Source of the DNA: Lachnospiraceae bacterium
Lineage (GTDB): Bacteria; Bacillota; Clostridia; Lachnospirales; Lachnospiraceae
DNA: 50,466 nt
Reading direction: 5' to 3'
NCBI GenBank assembly: GCA_024685315.1
Contig: JAIKVW010000031.1
Coordinates: forward strand, 1 to 50,466
Part shown: positions 25,535 to 34,153 of the stretch, in pieces
Layout of the letters: every line of letters starts with the position of its first letter
How positions within the stretch are numbered: position 1 is the stretch's first letter
Translations under genes and position numbers: made by a program
Notes under the pieces: model-generated
What the model saw: only the letters and a program-made list of their open reading frames with translations
Told to the model about the DNA's origin: nothing
The model's database searches: none

Positions 25535-25727
25535 ACATAACAGGAATAGAATCAGCGTCCGAAACGTCCCGCCCGGAGGTATGGAGCGTTGTCGAATGGC
25601 TGCGAGCCGCAGGCGAAGCAGGCTTCGGTAACAACGCCCATGCGATAGCTGTCGCAGAAGCCGAGCCGGAGGGGAAGGCTGATGCGAAACAGCGAACCGC
25701 AGAGGCCGCTGATTTGAACCTGATCTT
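25535..25727. other. GC-rich structured intergenic stretch of unknown role
   Basis: This stretch between the tRNA-Pro terminator and the tldE stop is more GC-rich than its neighbours and full of self-complementary segments. GCGTTGT (25586-25592) pairs with ACAACGC (25631-25637); a near-perfect palindrome at 25641-25656 pairs TGCGAT with GTCGCA. Several short GCCGAG/AGGC-type segments repeat. No convincing reading frame or known RNA family was recognised. It could be an intergenic repeat, the trailer of tldE, or a small RNA. Confidence 0.35.
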
Positions 25728-27023
25728 TTACTCCGCTCCGTTGATCCTAAGATTCTTAAGTCTCGTTACTTTCGGGATTACCATCGTATCGTACTGGACC
25801 GTCTCTGCGGAGAATTTCATATCACTTACAGCTTCCTTCATGGAGCCTGATACAGAACCGCCGCAAACGATTTTTGCTCCTTCATCAGTATGAAGGTAAC
25901 CGAGCCTTATCTCCCCGGCGATATCTCCGGCAACAGGATCCACCTGAAAATCAGAGAATTCTACGATTTCAAGGTAATTGCCTGACCTGATCGTCTCTTC
26001 AGAATCCATTCCGCCGTCAACAACGAAATTATATGCATTTGAGCAGTCATCAAGTCCCAGATACTGGCAGAACTTACGGCTTCCCCAATATCCGCAGCCC
26101 ACACCATCCTTCAGGATGTATCTCTCAGTGATCGACGCTCCTTCCGAATCAGCTGAAAAGCTGCAGGAAGAATTCTCAAGCTGAGGAACGATCCTGATAG
26201 ATACTTTATCTCCTGAAAACTCGCTGGAAAGAGGCTTTCCGATCTCCATGTCCGAATATTTTCGCACAACAAATCCAGCTGACATCTGATAGGTGAGGTA
26301 GCTGTAGATCTGCGCGGCTGCTTCAGTTGAGAAGATCACATCATAGGAGCCAAGCTTTGGCGTAGGAACCGATGACAGCCTGTCCTTTCCGAATCCGAGA
26401 ACTCTGGTGACATCATCTTTGATACGGTTTTCATCGCAGGTCCCGGAAGTGTACATTCTGTAGAGTTCGACCTCGTGAGATTCATCTCTGGCATTTGTGA
26501 CTACTTCAAGCGTGGAACTCGGGTAAGTTACAGTGTACTCCACACCATTTGAATTAAGAAAATGCCTCTTAACTGCGTTAGCAAAAATCTCATAAGAGTT
26601 AAGGTACTCAGCATCGTTTTCAGGGATCCGGTTCATGGCCTTAATGAAATCCGAGCTGATTACAGCTACGTCAGGAGCCTGTCCTTCGGGAAGCTCAGCA
26701 AGCTGCTTATCATTAAGCTTATATACCGGGTCCTTAACAAGCCCTGCTTCAAAATAAAGGTCAGCGAGTGTCTTGTCGATCTCTTCCTCAGTAACGGTAG
26801 GAGAGAAGGAAGCATTCGCGTTCCCAACATTCTTTCCTTCGTCGAGAAGCCTGTAAACAGTAACGTTTATGGAACCGATCTTCTTAGCGCGGTTTTGATC
26901 AAGCTTGTGGCGGATAAAGTAGAATTCCCAGCCGGTTACTGATTCTTCAGTAATTTCATAGCCATAGAGATCCATGACATCCAGTTTATTTCTTATAAGG
27001 TTGAATGTATTTGCTTCCATCAT
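25728..27023 (-). CDS. TldE/PmbA-like metalloprotease subunit
   Basis: The 431-aa protein belongs to the TldD/PmbA family and pairs with the gene just upstream. As in other TldE/PmbA subunits it lacks the zinc HExxxH motif and is expected to be the non-catalytic partner in a TldD-TldE heterodimer that digests unfolded peptides and, in some bacteria, trims modified peptide leaders. The C-terminal beta-rich core shows the family's PVAGDIAGEIRLGYLHTDEG region. The start ATG at 27023 overlaps the tldD stop by four bases. Which natural substrate it has is not shown here; no RiPP precursor was seen close by. Confidence 0.82.
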   Translation of the reverse strand: MMEANTFNLIRNKLDVMDLYGYEITEESVTGWEFYFIRHKLDQNRAKKIGSINVTVYRLLDEGKNVGNANASFSPTVTEEEIDKTLADLYFEAGLVKDPVYKLNDKQLAELPEGQAPDVAVISSDFIKAMNRIPENDAEYLNSYEIFANAVKRHFLNSNGVEYTVTYPSSTLEVVTNARDESHEVELYRMYTSGTCDENRIKDDVTRVLGFGKDRLSSVPTPKLGSYDVIFSTEAAAQIYSYLTYQMSAGFVVRKYSDMEIGKPLSSEFSGDKVSIRIVPQLENSSCSFSADSEGASITERYILKDGVGCGYWGSRKFCQYLGLDDCSNAYNFVVDGGMDSEETIRSGNYLEIVEFSDFQVDPVAGDIAGEIRLGYLHTDEGAKIVCGGSVSGSMKEAVSDMKFSAETVQYDTMVIPKVTRLKNLRINGAE

Positions 27024-28456
27024 CCAAGCCTCGCTTTCATTTTAAGATAGGGGCCGCCGTCGGCAACCTTCACCCATTCTTTGTGGCCTTTGCCGCAGGC
27101 TCCGTTGCCATCGACACGGCGGTCCGTGCTGGCCATTGATATCGAGCCGAGAAGGTCAGGCACATATCCGGTCATGATAACGGGAGAAACGACCTTGCCG
27201 GTAAGCTTTCCGTCCTTTATTTCGTATCCGCGCGATATCAGGCACTGGATACCCCAATGCTTTGGATCCTCCATGCCGCTGTCCATGCCTTCAAGAAGGT
27301 AGCCGAAAGAAATGGATGCGATCATATCTTCAAGTGTGTCCGTGCCGGAATCGAATACGGTATTTGTCATTCTGGTGTAGACTTTATGCGAGAAGTTCTC
27401 ACGTTTGCCGTTCCCGGTAGGAACCGTGCCAAGCCTAAGCGCACTGAGAGCATCGCAGATACCGGTCTTCAGGATACCGTGATCGATCTCGGTCACGTCA
27501 CCGGCAAGAGTGCCCTCATCATCAAAGGCATAGGCGGTGACGCTTTCGGAGCAAAGCGCGCCTTCATGCATTGTTACAAGGTCGGAACCAACGCGCTTGC
27601 CAATGTATTCCTTGCCCAGAGCTCTTTCCTTTACGAACATATCCATCTCGACTCCGTGTCCAAAAGCTTCGTGCGCGATAAGTCCGGTTATGCCGGGCTC
27701 GGTGATAACGTCATATTCACCGGGAACAAGCTTTTCTGCGAAAATAAGATCACGGACGATTTGGGGACCGCGCTTCATTTTATCTTCAAGCCCGTACAGG
27801 ATCTCGATCCCGCCGCAGCCGGATACGCCGTCATAATAGAGCTTAGGCTCGCCTGCCTCGTTAGGAGAGAAGGCCATTACACTGCCTTCAGTGTATACAT
27901 AGCTCTGCCTGAGATCGCGGTTCCTGGAGATGAACATCTTGCTGATGTGAGTCGAAACTCCTCGAAGCTGGCAGTCAAGCGCGTCCGGGATCTCCTTCAT
28001 TCCGCTGTCAGAAAGCCTTCCAAAATACTCCGCAAGCTTCTCAATATCCGCGTTTTCAGGAAGTTCCTCTGCTTCCTTTTCGACTCGGAGAGTCAAAGGT
28101 TCGTCCGAAAGGATCCCTGTCGTATAAGCTTCTACGCCGAGGCTCTTAAGAGAAGCTATCTGCTTGTCAAGAGTACCTTTAATAACAGCGCAGATGCTCC
28201 CGGTGTTGGCAGGATCAAGTACGTCAAAAGCATATTCGCTGTAGAGACCGTCTTTGCATACTCTTACCACGGTTCCGCGCTCTGTCGTCATATTACTGTT
28301 CGTAATTGTCTTGCTGTGCTGAGAGATCACGATCTGCAGTCCGGACGAGTCTGTAGAGAGCGCGCTTACGTAATCATAGTAATACGAAAGAGTATCCACG
28401 ATCTCGTGAACTGCAGGAGCGATCGAATCAAGATAAGCTGAAAATGGTGCTTTCAA
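27020..28456 (-). CDS. tldD: TldD-like zinc metalloprotease subunit
   Basis: The 478-aa protein carries the zinc motif HEAFGHGVEMD with H262, E263 and H267, which is the catalytic HExxxH of TldD. The C-terminal NGACGKGHKEWVKVADGGPY block is also typical. It is therefore the active subunit of the TldD-TldE peptidase. The TTG start at 28456 follows AGGAG on the minus strand; no ATG or GTG start gives a better fit. It is the first gene of a two-gene minus-strand operon. A long opposite-strand frame (27257-28441) is a shadow. Confidence 0.88.
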   Translation of the reverse strand: MKAPFSAYLDSIAPAVHEIVDTLSYYYDYVSALSTDSSGLQIVISQHSKTITNSNMTTERGTVVRVCKDGLYSEYAFDVLDPANTGSICAVIKGTLDKQIASLKSLGVEAYTTGILSDEPLTLRVEKEAEELPENADIEKLAEYFGRLSDSGMKEIPDALDCQLRGVSTHISKMFISRNRDLRQSYVYTEGSVMAFSPNEAGEPKLYYDGVSGCGGIEILYGLEDKMKRGPQIVRDLIFAEKLVPGEYDVITEPGITGLIAHEAFGHGVEMDMFVKERALGKEYIGKRVGSDLVTMHEGALCSESVTAYAFDDEGTLAGDVTEIDHGILKTGICDALSALRLGTVPTGNGKRENFSHKVYTRMTNTVFDSGTDTLEDMIASISFGYLLEGMDSGMEDPKHWGIQCLISRGYEIKDGKLTGKVVSPVIMTGYVPDLLGSISMASTDRRVDGNGACGKGHKEWVKVADGGPYLKMKARLG

Positions 28457-28490
28457 GTTGAATATCTCCTGTAATAAATTTTATGGATAT

Positions 28491-28499
28491 ATTGTATCA
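28491..28499 (-). promoter_or_regulatory. Possible extended -10 promoter of tldD-tldE
   Basis: On the minus strand, TGATACAAT reads as an extended -10 (TG, one base, TACAAT at 28491-28496), 34 bases before the TTG start. The -35 region is poor. Confidence 0.4.
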
Positions 28500-28549
28500 T
28501 AGATAGAAAAGCTTTTGATGAGGAATACTTACATTTCTGATTTTCATAA

Positions 28550-28578
28550 TTGACATTTTGCCGATTCTATGTTTTAAT
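28550..28578 (+). promoter_or_regulatory. Predicted promoter of tRNA-Val-tRNA-Met
   Basis: A perfect TTGACA (28550-28555), a 17-base spacer and TTTAAT (28573-28578) lie 23 bases before tRNA-Val. Confidence 0.75.
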
Positions 28579-28601
28579 AATTTTCGTCGTATAAAAGACG
28601 A

Positions 28602-28674
28602 GGGATCTTAGCTCAGCTGGGAGAGCACCTGCCCTACAAGCAGGGTGTCACAGGTTCGAGCCCTGTAGGTCCCA
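28602..28674 (+). tRNA. tRNA-Val (anticodon TAC)
   Basis: The acceptor GGGATCT pairs with AGGTCCC (one G-U), the anticodon stem CCTGC/GCAGG encloses loop CCTACAA (anticodon TAC), and the T arm has GGTTCGAGCCC. Position 33 is C instead of the near-universal U. The discriminator is A28674 and CCA is not encoded. Confidence 0.94.
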
Positions 28675-28679
28675 TATAT

Positions 28680-28753
28680 GGCGAGATAGCTCAGCTGGCT
28701 AGAGCACGCGGTTCATACCCGCGGTGTCAAGAGTTCGAATCTCTTTCTCGCTA
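28680..28753 (+). tRNA. tRNA-Met, elongator (anticodon CAT)
   Basis: The sequence matches elongator tRNA-Met: GGCGAGA acceptor with a G1-U72 pair, D arm AGCTCAGCTGGCTAGAGC and loop TTCATAC (anticodon CAT) on a CGCGG/CCGCG stem. It lacks the three G-C pairs in the anticodon stem and the C1-A72 mismatch of initiator tRNA. A tRNA-Ile2 (lysidine) identity is less likely on overall similarity. It lies five bases after tRNA-Val and is cotranscribed. Confidence 0.9.
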
Positions 28754-28757
28754 CGTA

Positions 28758-28792
28758 AAGGCCCGGAAGATCTTCTTTCGGGCCTTGTTTTG
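28758..28792 (+). terminator. Terminator after tRNA-Met
   Basis: AAGGCCCG (28758-28765) pairs with CGGGCCTT (28779-28786), with a further small AGA/TCT pairing in the loop, and is followed by GTTTTG. Confidence 0.8.
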
Positions 28793-28816
28793 TAAATGAG
28801 TTTTATGTGGTATTAT
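28790..28816 (+). promoter_or_regulatory. Possible promoter of ispF
   Basis: TTGTAA (28790-28795) and TATTAT (28811-28816) are only 15 bases apart, but the -10 is extended by TG at 28808-28809. It would drive ispF-cysS-mrnC-rlmB. Confidence 0.4.
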
Positions 28817-28859
28817 TATTAATAATACAGTCAGATTCATTCAGGAAAAGGAGACCAGC

Positions 28860-29333
28860 GTGAGAATAGGCACCGGTTATGATGTACACAGACTTGCCGA
28901 AGGAAGGGAAATGATCATCGGCGGAGTCACCATACCCTATGAAAAGGGCCTTCTGGGGCATTCTGATGCGGACGTGCTGCTGCACGCGGTAATGGACGCG
29001 GTGCTTGGGGCTGCAGGTCTGGGGGATATAGGGCTTCATTTTCCGGACAGCGATAGCGCTTACAAGGGGATCTCAAGCATGATCCTTGCGTCCATGGTAA
29101 ACGGGATCATCAGAGCACAGGGATTACGAGTAGGAAATATCGACGCCACGATAATCGCACAGAGGCCGAAGATGCGGCCCTACATCGATGAGATGCGTAA
29201 AAATATTGCAGAAGCATTTGAGACCAGCATCAGCCAGATAAATGTGAAGGCTACGACGGAAGAAGGGCTGGGGTTTACCGGCGAGGGCCTCGGCATCGCG
29301 GCCCAGGCAGTCTGCATTCTTGAAGAATTATAA
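28860..29333 (+). CDS. ispF: 2-C-methyl-D-erythritol 2,4-cyclodiphosphate synthase
   Basis: IspF forms the cyclic diphosphate intermediate of the MEP isoprenoid pathway. The 157-aa protein has the zinc ligands in GYDVHRL (D8, H10) and the [14 protein letters not shown] motif near residue 40, plus the [15 protein letters not shown]-terminal segment. The start is GTG at 28860, six bases after AAAGGAG. It serves the same pathway as dxr at 48532-49674. It leads a compact cluster with cysS, mrnC and rlmB; ispD, often adjacent, is absent. Confidence 0.96.
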   Translation: MRIGTGYDVHRLAEGREMIIGGVTIPYEKGLLGHSDADVLLHAVMDAVLGAAGLGDIGLHFPDSDSAYKGISSMILASMVNGIIRAQGLRVGNIDATIIAQRPKMRPYIDEMRKNIAEAFETSISQINVKATTEEGLGFTGEGLGIAAQAVCILEEL

Positions 29334-29351
29334 GCAGCAGGAGGATTTGCT

Positions 29352-30764
29352 TTGAAGATATATAATACTTTGACCAGGAAAAAGGAAGAATTCGTACCGA
29401 TAGAAGAAGGAAAGGTAAGCATGTATGTCTGCGGGCCTACAGTTTACAATCTGATCCATATCGGTAACGCCCGCCCTATGATCGTATTTGATACTGTCCG
29501 CAGGTATTTCGAATACAAGGGCTATAAAGTAAAATATGTTTCAAACTTCACCGACGTCGACGACAAGATCATCAAAAGGTCGATCGAAGAAAACATTCCT
29601 TCCGCTGAAGTCGCCGAGAAGTATATCGCTGAATGCGTAAAAGATATGCAGGGCATGAATGTCCGGGAAGCTACGGTGCATCCCCGCGCGACCCGCGAGA
29701 TCGGCGGCATGATTGACATGATCGGTATCCTTATCGATAAGGGACACGCATACAATGTCGGCGGAACCGTTTATTTCCGCACCAGATCCTTCAGGCCTTA
29801 CGGAAAACTTTCTCACAAAAACATCGACGATCTTGAATCCGGACACAGGGATGAAGATCACCAGGTCAAGGTGACCGGCGAGGAAGGCAAGGAGGATCCC
29901 CTGGACTTCGTTCTCTGGAAGCCGAGGAAAGAAGGCGAGCCAGCCTGGGATTCGCCCTGGAGCGCCGGCCGTCCGGGATGGCACATTGAGTGCTCCGTAA
30001 TGTCCAGGAAATACCTCGGCGAGACCATCGACATTCACGCCGGCGGAGAAGACCTGATTTTCCCTCATCATGAAAATGAGATCGCGCAGAGTGAGGCTGC
30101 CAGCGGCAAGGAGTTCGCGCATTACTGGATGCATAATGCATTCCTGAATATCGACGGTGTAAAGATGTCCAAATCCCTGGGCAACTTCAAGACCGTCCGC
30201 GATATCAGTGAGATGTACGATCTTCAGGTGCTCAGGTTCTTTATGCTCAGCGCCCATTACAGGAGCCCGCTGAATTTCAGCAAGGAGCTCATGGATTCAG
30301 CGAAGGCAGGTCTTGAGAGGATTCTTACAGCAATAGACAGGTTAAGGTCTCTTAATTGCTGGAAGGATATAGACCCCGCAGACGAGGTCTATGCGAGGGA
30401 ACAGCTCCTGCAGCTTTCTCAGAAGTTCGAGGCCTCGATGGATGATGATTTCAACACCGCTGATGCGATCTCGGCTGTATTCGAGATCGTAAAGGCTGCC
30501 AACATTAACGTTACCGAGGATTCTTCAGCTTCGCTCAGAAATGAATATCTGACTGCAATGGAGAAGTTCTGCGAAGTCCTTGGGATAGTAACAGAAAAGA
30601 AAGAAGAGATCCTTGACGACGAGATCGCAGCTCTTATCGAGGAGCGTCAGGCCGCAAGAAAGGCAAAAGATTTTGCAAGGGCTGACGAGATCAGGAACCT
30701 CCTTCAGAGCAAAGGCATCCTTCTTAAGGATACAAGAGAGGGCGTTAAATGGAGCAGAGCCTAG
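29352..30764 (+). CDS. cysS: Cysteinyl-tRNA synthetase
   Basis: CysRS charges tRNA-Cys. The 470-aa class I synthetase shows the zinc-site cysteine in MYVCGPTVYN (C27), the HIGH-type motif HIGNARP at residues 36-42, GWHIECSVMS with further zinc ligands and KMSKSLGN. The length is typical. The TTG start at 29352 has AGGAGG seven bases upstream. The gene's 3' end overlaps mrnC by 16 bases. The order cysS-mrnC-rlmB is common in Firmicutes. Confidence 0.97.
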   Translation: MKIYNTLTRKKEEFVPIEEGKVSMYVCGPTVYNLIHIGNARPMIVFDTVRRYFEYKGYKVKYVSNFTDVDDKIIKRSIEENIPSAEVAEKYIAECVKDMQGMNVREATVHPRATREIGGMIDMIGILIDKGHAYNVGGTVYFRTRSFRPYGKLSHKNIDDLESGHRDEDHQVKVTGEEGKEDPLDFVLWKPRKEGEPAWDSPWSAGRPGWHIECSVMSRKYLGETIDIHAGGEDLIFPHHENEIAQSEAASGKEFAHYWMHNAFLNIDGVKMSKSLGNFKTVRDISEMYDLQVLRFFMLSAHYRSPLNFSKELMDSAKAGLERILTAIDRLRSLNCWKDIDPADEVYAREQLLQLSQKFEASMDDDFNTADAISAVFEIVKAANINVTEDSSASLRNEYLTAMEKFCEVLGIVTEKKEEILDDEIAALIEERQAARKAKDFARADEIRNLLQSKGILLKDTREGVKWSRA

Positions 30765-31195
30765 AGCTTGAAAAAGTCTGCAGCTCGGTGCGTGAGAATT
30801 TCGGAAGCATGTCCAGAGATATCCGCGATTACTCAGGGCTTAACCTGGCATATATAGGCGACGCGGTATATGAGCTCATGGTGCGCACCTATCTCGCAGA
30901 GAGCGAGAACGCCCAGGTAAACAGGATGACCCACGAAGCTTCGCAGCTTGTGAACGCAGGTACCCAGGCAAGGCTGATCGAGGCTGTTCAGGATCTGCTT
31001 ATCGAGGAAGAAGCTGCCGTTTGCAGAAGAGGAAGGAATTCCAATATTATTTCAAAGGCTAAGCATGCTACAGCTGCTGACTACAGGAAAGCGACCGGAT
31101 GCGAGGCATTGATTGGATATCTTTATCTTACCGGCAATACTGAGAGGGCGGCATATATTTTAAGTGAAGGATTTCGGAGGCTTGGTTTATTATAA
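30749..31195 (+). CDS. mrnC: Mini-ribonuclease III
   Basis: Mini-III is a short RNase III that trims the ends of 23S rRNA precursor in Firmicutes. The 148-aa protein is the RNase III catalytic domain only: NLAYIGDAVYELMVR carries the signature acidic residues and VNRMTHEASQLVNAGTQA is typical of this family. There is no double-stranded RNA-binding domain. It starts 16 bases inside cysS and shares one base with the rlmB start (TAATG). Confidence 0.93.
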   Translation: MEQSLELEKVCSSVRENFGSMSRDIRDYSGLNLAYIGDAVYELMVRTYLAESENAQVNRMTHEASQLVNAGTQARLIEAVQDLLIEEEAAVCRRGRNSNIISKAKHATAADYRKATGCEALIGYLYLTGNTERAAYILSEGFRRLGLL

Positions 31196-31989
31196 TGCGT
31201 AAAGACGGATCAGACATAAGGGAAGAGGTACAGGCCATTGAGAACGGCGAATCTTCCCGCATAGAAGGCCGTAACGCGGTCAGGGAAGCTCTTCGTGCCG
31301 GAAAGACTGTCGATAAACTGTTTGTTCTTGAGGGATGCCGTGACAGTATAGTGCAGACCATTGTGAGGGCGGCCAGGAAGCAGGATGCGGTCATAAATTT
31401 CGTTCCGCGGGAGCGTCTGGACCAAATGTCTGAAACAGGCCGGCATCAGGGTGTGATAGCACTTGCCTCGGCTTATGAATACGCTTCGGTCGAAGATATC
31501 CTTAACAAGGCAGAGGATTCAGGCGAGCCGCCTTTTATTATTATTCTTGACGGGATCGTAGACCCGCATAATCTGGGAGCGATCATCCGTACCGCTAATG
31601 AAGCCGGGGCCCACGGAGTGATAATACCTAAGCACAGAGCAGCTTCTCTAACCGCAGTCGCAGCAAAAGCTTCCGCAGGAGCTGTCAGCTATACTCCGGT
31701 CGCCAAGGTGACAAATATCGGAAATACGATCGATGAGCTTAAAAAGCAGGGGATCTGGGCCGTATGTTCCGATATGGACGGGGAAGTCATGTACGACGCA
31801 GACCTCAGCGGAGCGGTAGCGCTCGTCATCGGAAATGAAGGCGAGGGAGTCAGCCGCCTGGTTAAGAGCAAGTGTGATATTTGCGTAAGGATACCCATGA
31901 AAGGGAATATCGGTTCGCTTAACGCCTCTGTAGCCGCAGGAGTGCTATCCTATGAAATTGTAAGAAGAAGATTTTCAAAGAATTCTTGA
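31195..31989 (+). CDS. rlmB: 23S rRNA guanosine-2'-O-methyltransferase, RlmB/TrmH family
   Basis: This SPOUT-fold enzyme transfers a methyl group from SAM to a ribose 2'-OH, by family on 23S rRNA G2251 (E. coli numbering). The 264-aa protein has an N-terminal RNA-binding part (IEGRNAVREAL onward) and the catalytic motifs DGIVDPHNLGAIIRTANEAG (motif 1, with its conserved asparagine), LVIGNEGEG (motif 2) and NIGSLNASVAAGV (motif 3 knot). It starts on the last base of mrnC. The tRNA-Thr promoter begins on its final bases. Confidence 0.9.
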   Translation: MRKDGSDIREEVQAIENGESSRIEGRNAVREALRAGKTVDKLFVLEGCRDSIVQTIVRAARKQDAVINFVPRERLDQMSETGRHQGVIALASAYEYASVEDILNKAEDSGEPPFIIILDGIVDPHNLGAIIRTANEAGAHGVIIPKHRAASLTAVAAKASAGAVSYTPVAKVTNIGNTIDELKKQGIWAVCSDMDGEVMYDADLSGAVALVIGNEGEGVSRLVKSKCDICVRIPMKGNIGSLNASVAAGVLSYEIVRRRFSKNS

Positions 31990-32014
31990 CAAGAGGCAGT
32001 TTAGTTGCTATATT
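31986..32014 (+). promoter_or_regulatory. Predicted promoter of tRNA-Thr
   Basis: A perfect TTGACA (31986-31991), a 17-base spacer and TATATT (32009-32014) are seen. The -35 contains the TGA stop of rlmB. Confidence 0.85.
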
Positions 32015-32042
32015 AACACTCGGTGTTAGAAATAACCCCGAT

Positions 32043-32114
<72 letters not shown>

Positions 32115-32119
32115 GGATA

Positions 32120-32153
32120 AAACCGTCTGTCATTGGCAGACGGTTTATTTTTT
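32120..32153 (+). terminator. Terminator after tRNA-Thr
   Basis: AAACCGTCTG (32120-32129) pairs perfectly with CAGACGGTTT (32137-32146), followed by a T-rich tail. Confidence 0.88.
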
Positions 32154-32182
32154 ATACAAAGCGTTAAGAGCTCTGTAATTCC

Positions 32183-32211
32183 TTGACCGGGAAAAACCTG
32201 AATGTTAGAAT
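32183..32211 (+). promoter_or_regulatory. Predicted promoter of glnS
   Basis: TTGACC (32183-32188), a 17-base spacer and TAGAAT (32206-32211) lie 29 bases before the glnS start codon. Confidence 0.75.
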
Positions 32212-32240
32212 TAAAAGGATATTTAAACTTGGAGGAAATT

Positions 32241-33956
32241 ATGGGAATAAACGAGGATTCCCGCGTGCTTCCGGAAAACGAAAAGCAGGCGGAAAAGGAA
32301 ACCGTATCCAGAAATTTTATTGAGCTCGAGATCGACAAGGATCTCTCTGCGGGGAAAGTAGCTGCAGTATGCACCAGATTCCCGCCGGAACCTAATGGAT
32401 ATCTGCATATCGGCCATGCAAAGTCGATCCTTCTTAACTACGGTCTCGCGAAGGAATACGGCGGGAAATTCTATTTAAGGTTCGACGACACAAATCCTAC
32501 CAAGGAAAAGACTGAGTTCGTTGATTCCATTGTCAGCGACGTAAAATGGCTTGGCGCGCAGTTTGACGGCGAGATCAAATTTGCTTCGAACTATTTCCAG
32601 CAGATGTACGAAGCAGCCGTAAAGCTGATCAAAAAGGGCAAGGCATTTGTATGCGACCTTTCAGCGGATGAGATCAGGGAATATCGCGGGACCCTTACTG
32701 AACCCGGTCGCGAGAGCCCTTACAGGAACCGTTCAATAGAAGAGAACCTCCAGCTCTTTGACGACATGAAGAACGGAAAATGTGCTGACGGTTCCAGAGT
32801 CCTCCGCGCAAAGATCGACATGTCTTCCTCCAATATCAATATGCGCGATCCGGTTATCTACAGGGTTGCTCATATGACCCATCACAATACCGGCGATGAG
32901 TGGTGCATTTATCCTATGTACGATTTTGCCCACCCTATAGAGGACGCGATCGAGGGAGTCACTCATTCTATCTGCACGCTTGAGTTTGAAGACCACAGGC
33001 CGCTTTACGACTGGGTGATCCGGGAGCTTGAGTATCCGGAGCCGCCCAGGCAGATCGAGTTCGCTAAGCTTTACCTTACGAACGTTGTTACCGGAAAGCG
33101 TTATATCAAAAAGCTTGTTGAAGACGGTACTGTAGACGGATGGGATGATCCGAGGCTTGTAACTCTTGCTGCGCTTCGCAGGAGAGGCTATACTCCCGAG
33201 GCGATCGCTGAGTTCATGAGACTGGTAGGCGTTTCAAAGGCCGACAGCTCCGTGGATTACGCTATGCTTGATTACTGCATAAGGGACGACCTTAAGCTTA
33301 AAAATCCCCGTATGCTTGCAGTGCTTGATCCCATAAAGCTCGTTATAGACAATTATCCTGAAGGACAGATCGAATATCTCGACGTTCCGAACAACCTGGA
33401 AGTCCCTGAAATGGGCTCTAGAAAAGTTCCCTTTAGCCGTGAGCTTTACATTGAGAGGGAAGACTTTATGGAAGTGCCTCCGAGGAAGTATTTCCGCCTC
33501 TTCCCTGGCAACGAAGTTCGCCTCATGTATGCTTATTTCGTTAAATGCACAGGCATCGACAAGGACGAGAACGGCAATGTGACCTGCGTACACTGCACCT
33601 ATGATCCGGAGACGAAGAGCGGAAGCGGATTCGAAGGCAGGAAGGTCAAAGGGACTATACACTGGGTCGAGAAGAACACAGCGATCCATGTGCAGGCAAG
33701 GCTTTACGAGAATCTGGTCGACGAAGAGAAGGGTGTCTACAATAAAGAAGACGGTACAGTGAACGTAAATCCTAATTCTCTTACCGTATTAAATGACAGT
33801 ATTGTAGAGCCGGCTCTTGCCGAATACGGCCCCGGGGACAGCTTCCAGTTCGTAAGGAACGGATATTTCTGCATCGACATCAAGGATTCTAAGCCCGAAG
33901 CAATGGTATTTAACAGGATAGTACCGCTGAAGAGCTCATTTAAACTGCAGAAATAA
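32241..33956 (+). CDS. glnS: Glutaminyl-tRNA synthetase
   Basis: GlnRS directly charges tRNA-Gln. The 571-aa protein has the class I HIGH motif in [16 protein letters not shown] (H56-H59), DDTNPTKE, and the [18 protein letters not shown] segment that separates GlnRS from GluRS. The KMSKS-like loop reads GKRYIKKLV and is poorly conserved. Two beta-barrel anticodon-binding domains follow (about residue 350 onward). Length is close to the E. coli enzyme. GGAGG at 32231-32235 selects the ATG at 32241; the upstream ATG at 32202 falls inside the promoter. Most Firmicutes use the GatCAB transamidation route, so this gene is likely of transferred origin; this is inference from known distribution. Confidence 0.95.
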   Translation: MGINEDSRVLPENEKQAEKETVSRNFIELEIDKDLSAGKVAAVCTRFPPEPNGYLHIGHAKSILLNYGLAKEYGGKFYLRFDDTNPTKEKTEFVDSIVSDVKWLGAQFDGEIKFASNYFQQMYEAAVKLIKKGKAFVCDLSADEIREYRGTLTEPGRESPYRNRSIEENLQLFDDMKNGKCADGSRVLRAKIDMSSSNINMRDPVIYRVAHMTHHNTGDEWCIYPMYDFAHPIEDAIEGVTHSICTLEFEDHRPLYDWVIRELEYPEPPRQIEFAKLYLTNVVTGKRYIKKLVEDGTVDGWDDPRLVTLAALRRRGYTPEAIAEFMRLVGVSKADSSVDYAMLDYCIRDDLKLKNPRMLAVLDPIKLVIDNYPEGQIEYLDVPNNLEVPEMGSRKVPFSRELYIEREDFMEVPPRKYFRLFPGNEVRLMYAYFVKCTGIDKDENGNVTCVHCTYDPETKSGSGFEGRKVKGTIHWVEKNTAIHVQARLYENLVDEEKGVYNKEDGTVNVNPNSLTVLNDSIVEPALAEYGPGDSFQFVRNGYFCIDIKDSKPEAMVFNRIVPLKSSFKLQK

Positions 33957-33997
33957 TTAAATTGGCAAGAAAATCAAAGAAATACAGAGGAATCGAG

Positions 33998-34027
33998 AGA
34001 AAAATTAAGATTTCCCTTAATTTTTCT
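33998..34027 (+). terminator. Terminator after glnS
   Basis: AGAAAAATTAAG (33998-34009) pairs with CTTAATTTTTCT (34016-34027). The stem is AT-rich, with the T run inside the right arm. Confidence 0.6.
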
Positions 34028-34040
34028 GATTTAAATGCTC

Positions 34041-34069
34041 TTGCAGTTTCAAGACATAGTTTGTATTAT
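34041..34069 (+). promoter_or_regulatory. Predicted sigma-A promoter of groESL
   Basis: TTGCAG (34041-34046), a 17-base spacer and TATTAT (34064-34069) place the start near 34076, immediately before the CIRCE operator. Confidence 0.8.
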
Positions 34070-34080
34070 TACTGATGGTG

Positions 34081-34107
34081 GTAGCACTCGATGTCATTGA
34101 GTGCTAA
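34081..34107 (+). promoter_or_regulatory. CIRCE operator (HrcA binding site)
   Basis: The inverted repeat GTAGCACTC-N9-GAGTGCTAA matches the CIRCE consensus TTAGCACTC-N9-GAGTGCTAA except for the first base. It lies in the 5' leader of groES, where HrcA represses the operon until heat or misfolding stress. hrcA is not in the window. Confidence 0.95.
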
Positions 34108-34153
34108 TAAATAGATAAGATAATTTAATACTTATACCAGGAGGCGTTTTACC

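Noticed and set aside
27257-28441. A 394-codon open frame on the plus strand opposite tldD
   Set aside because: It lies wholly within tldD, which has the zinc motif, a ribosome-binding site and a tldE partner. The antisense protein has no recognisable domain; the open frame follows from codon bias.
29541-30257. A 238-codon minus-strand frame in cysS
   Set aside because: It is antisense to a clear CysRS and lacks any family motif or ribosome-binding site.
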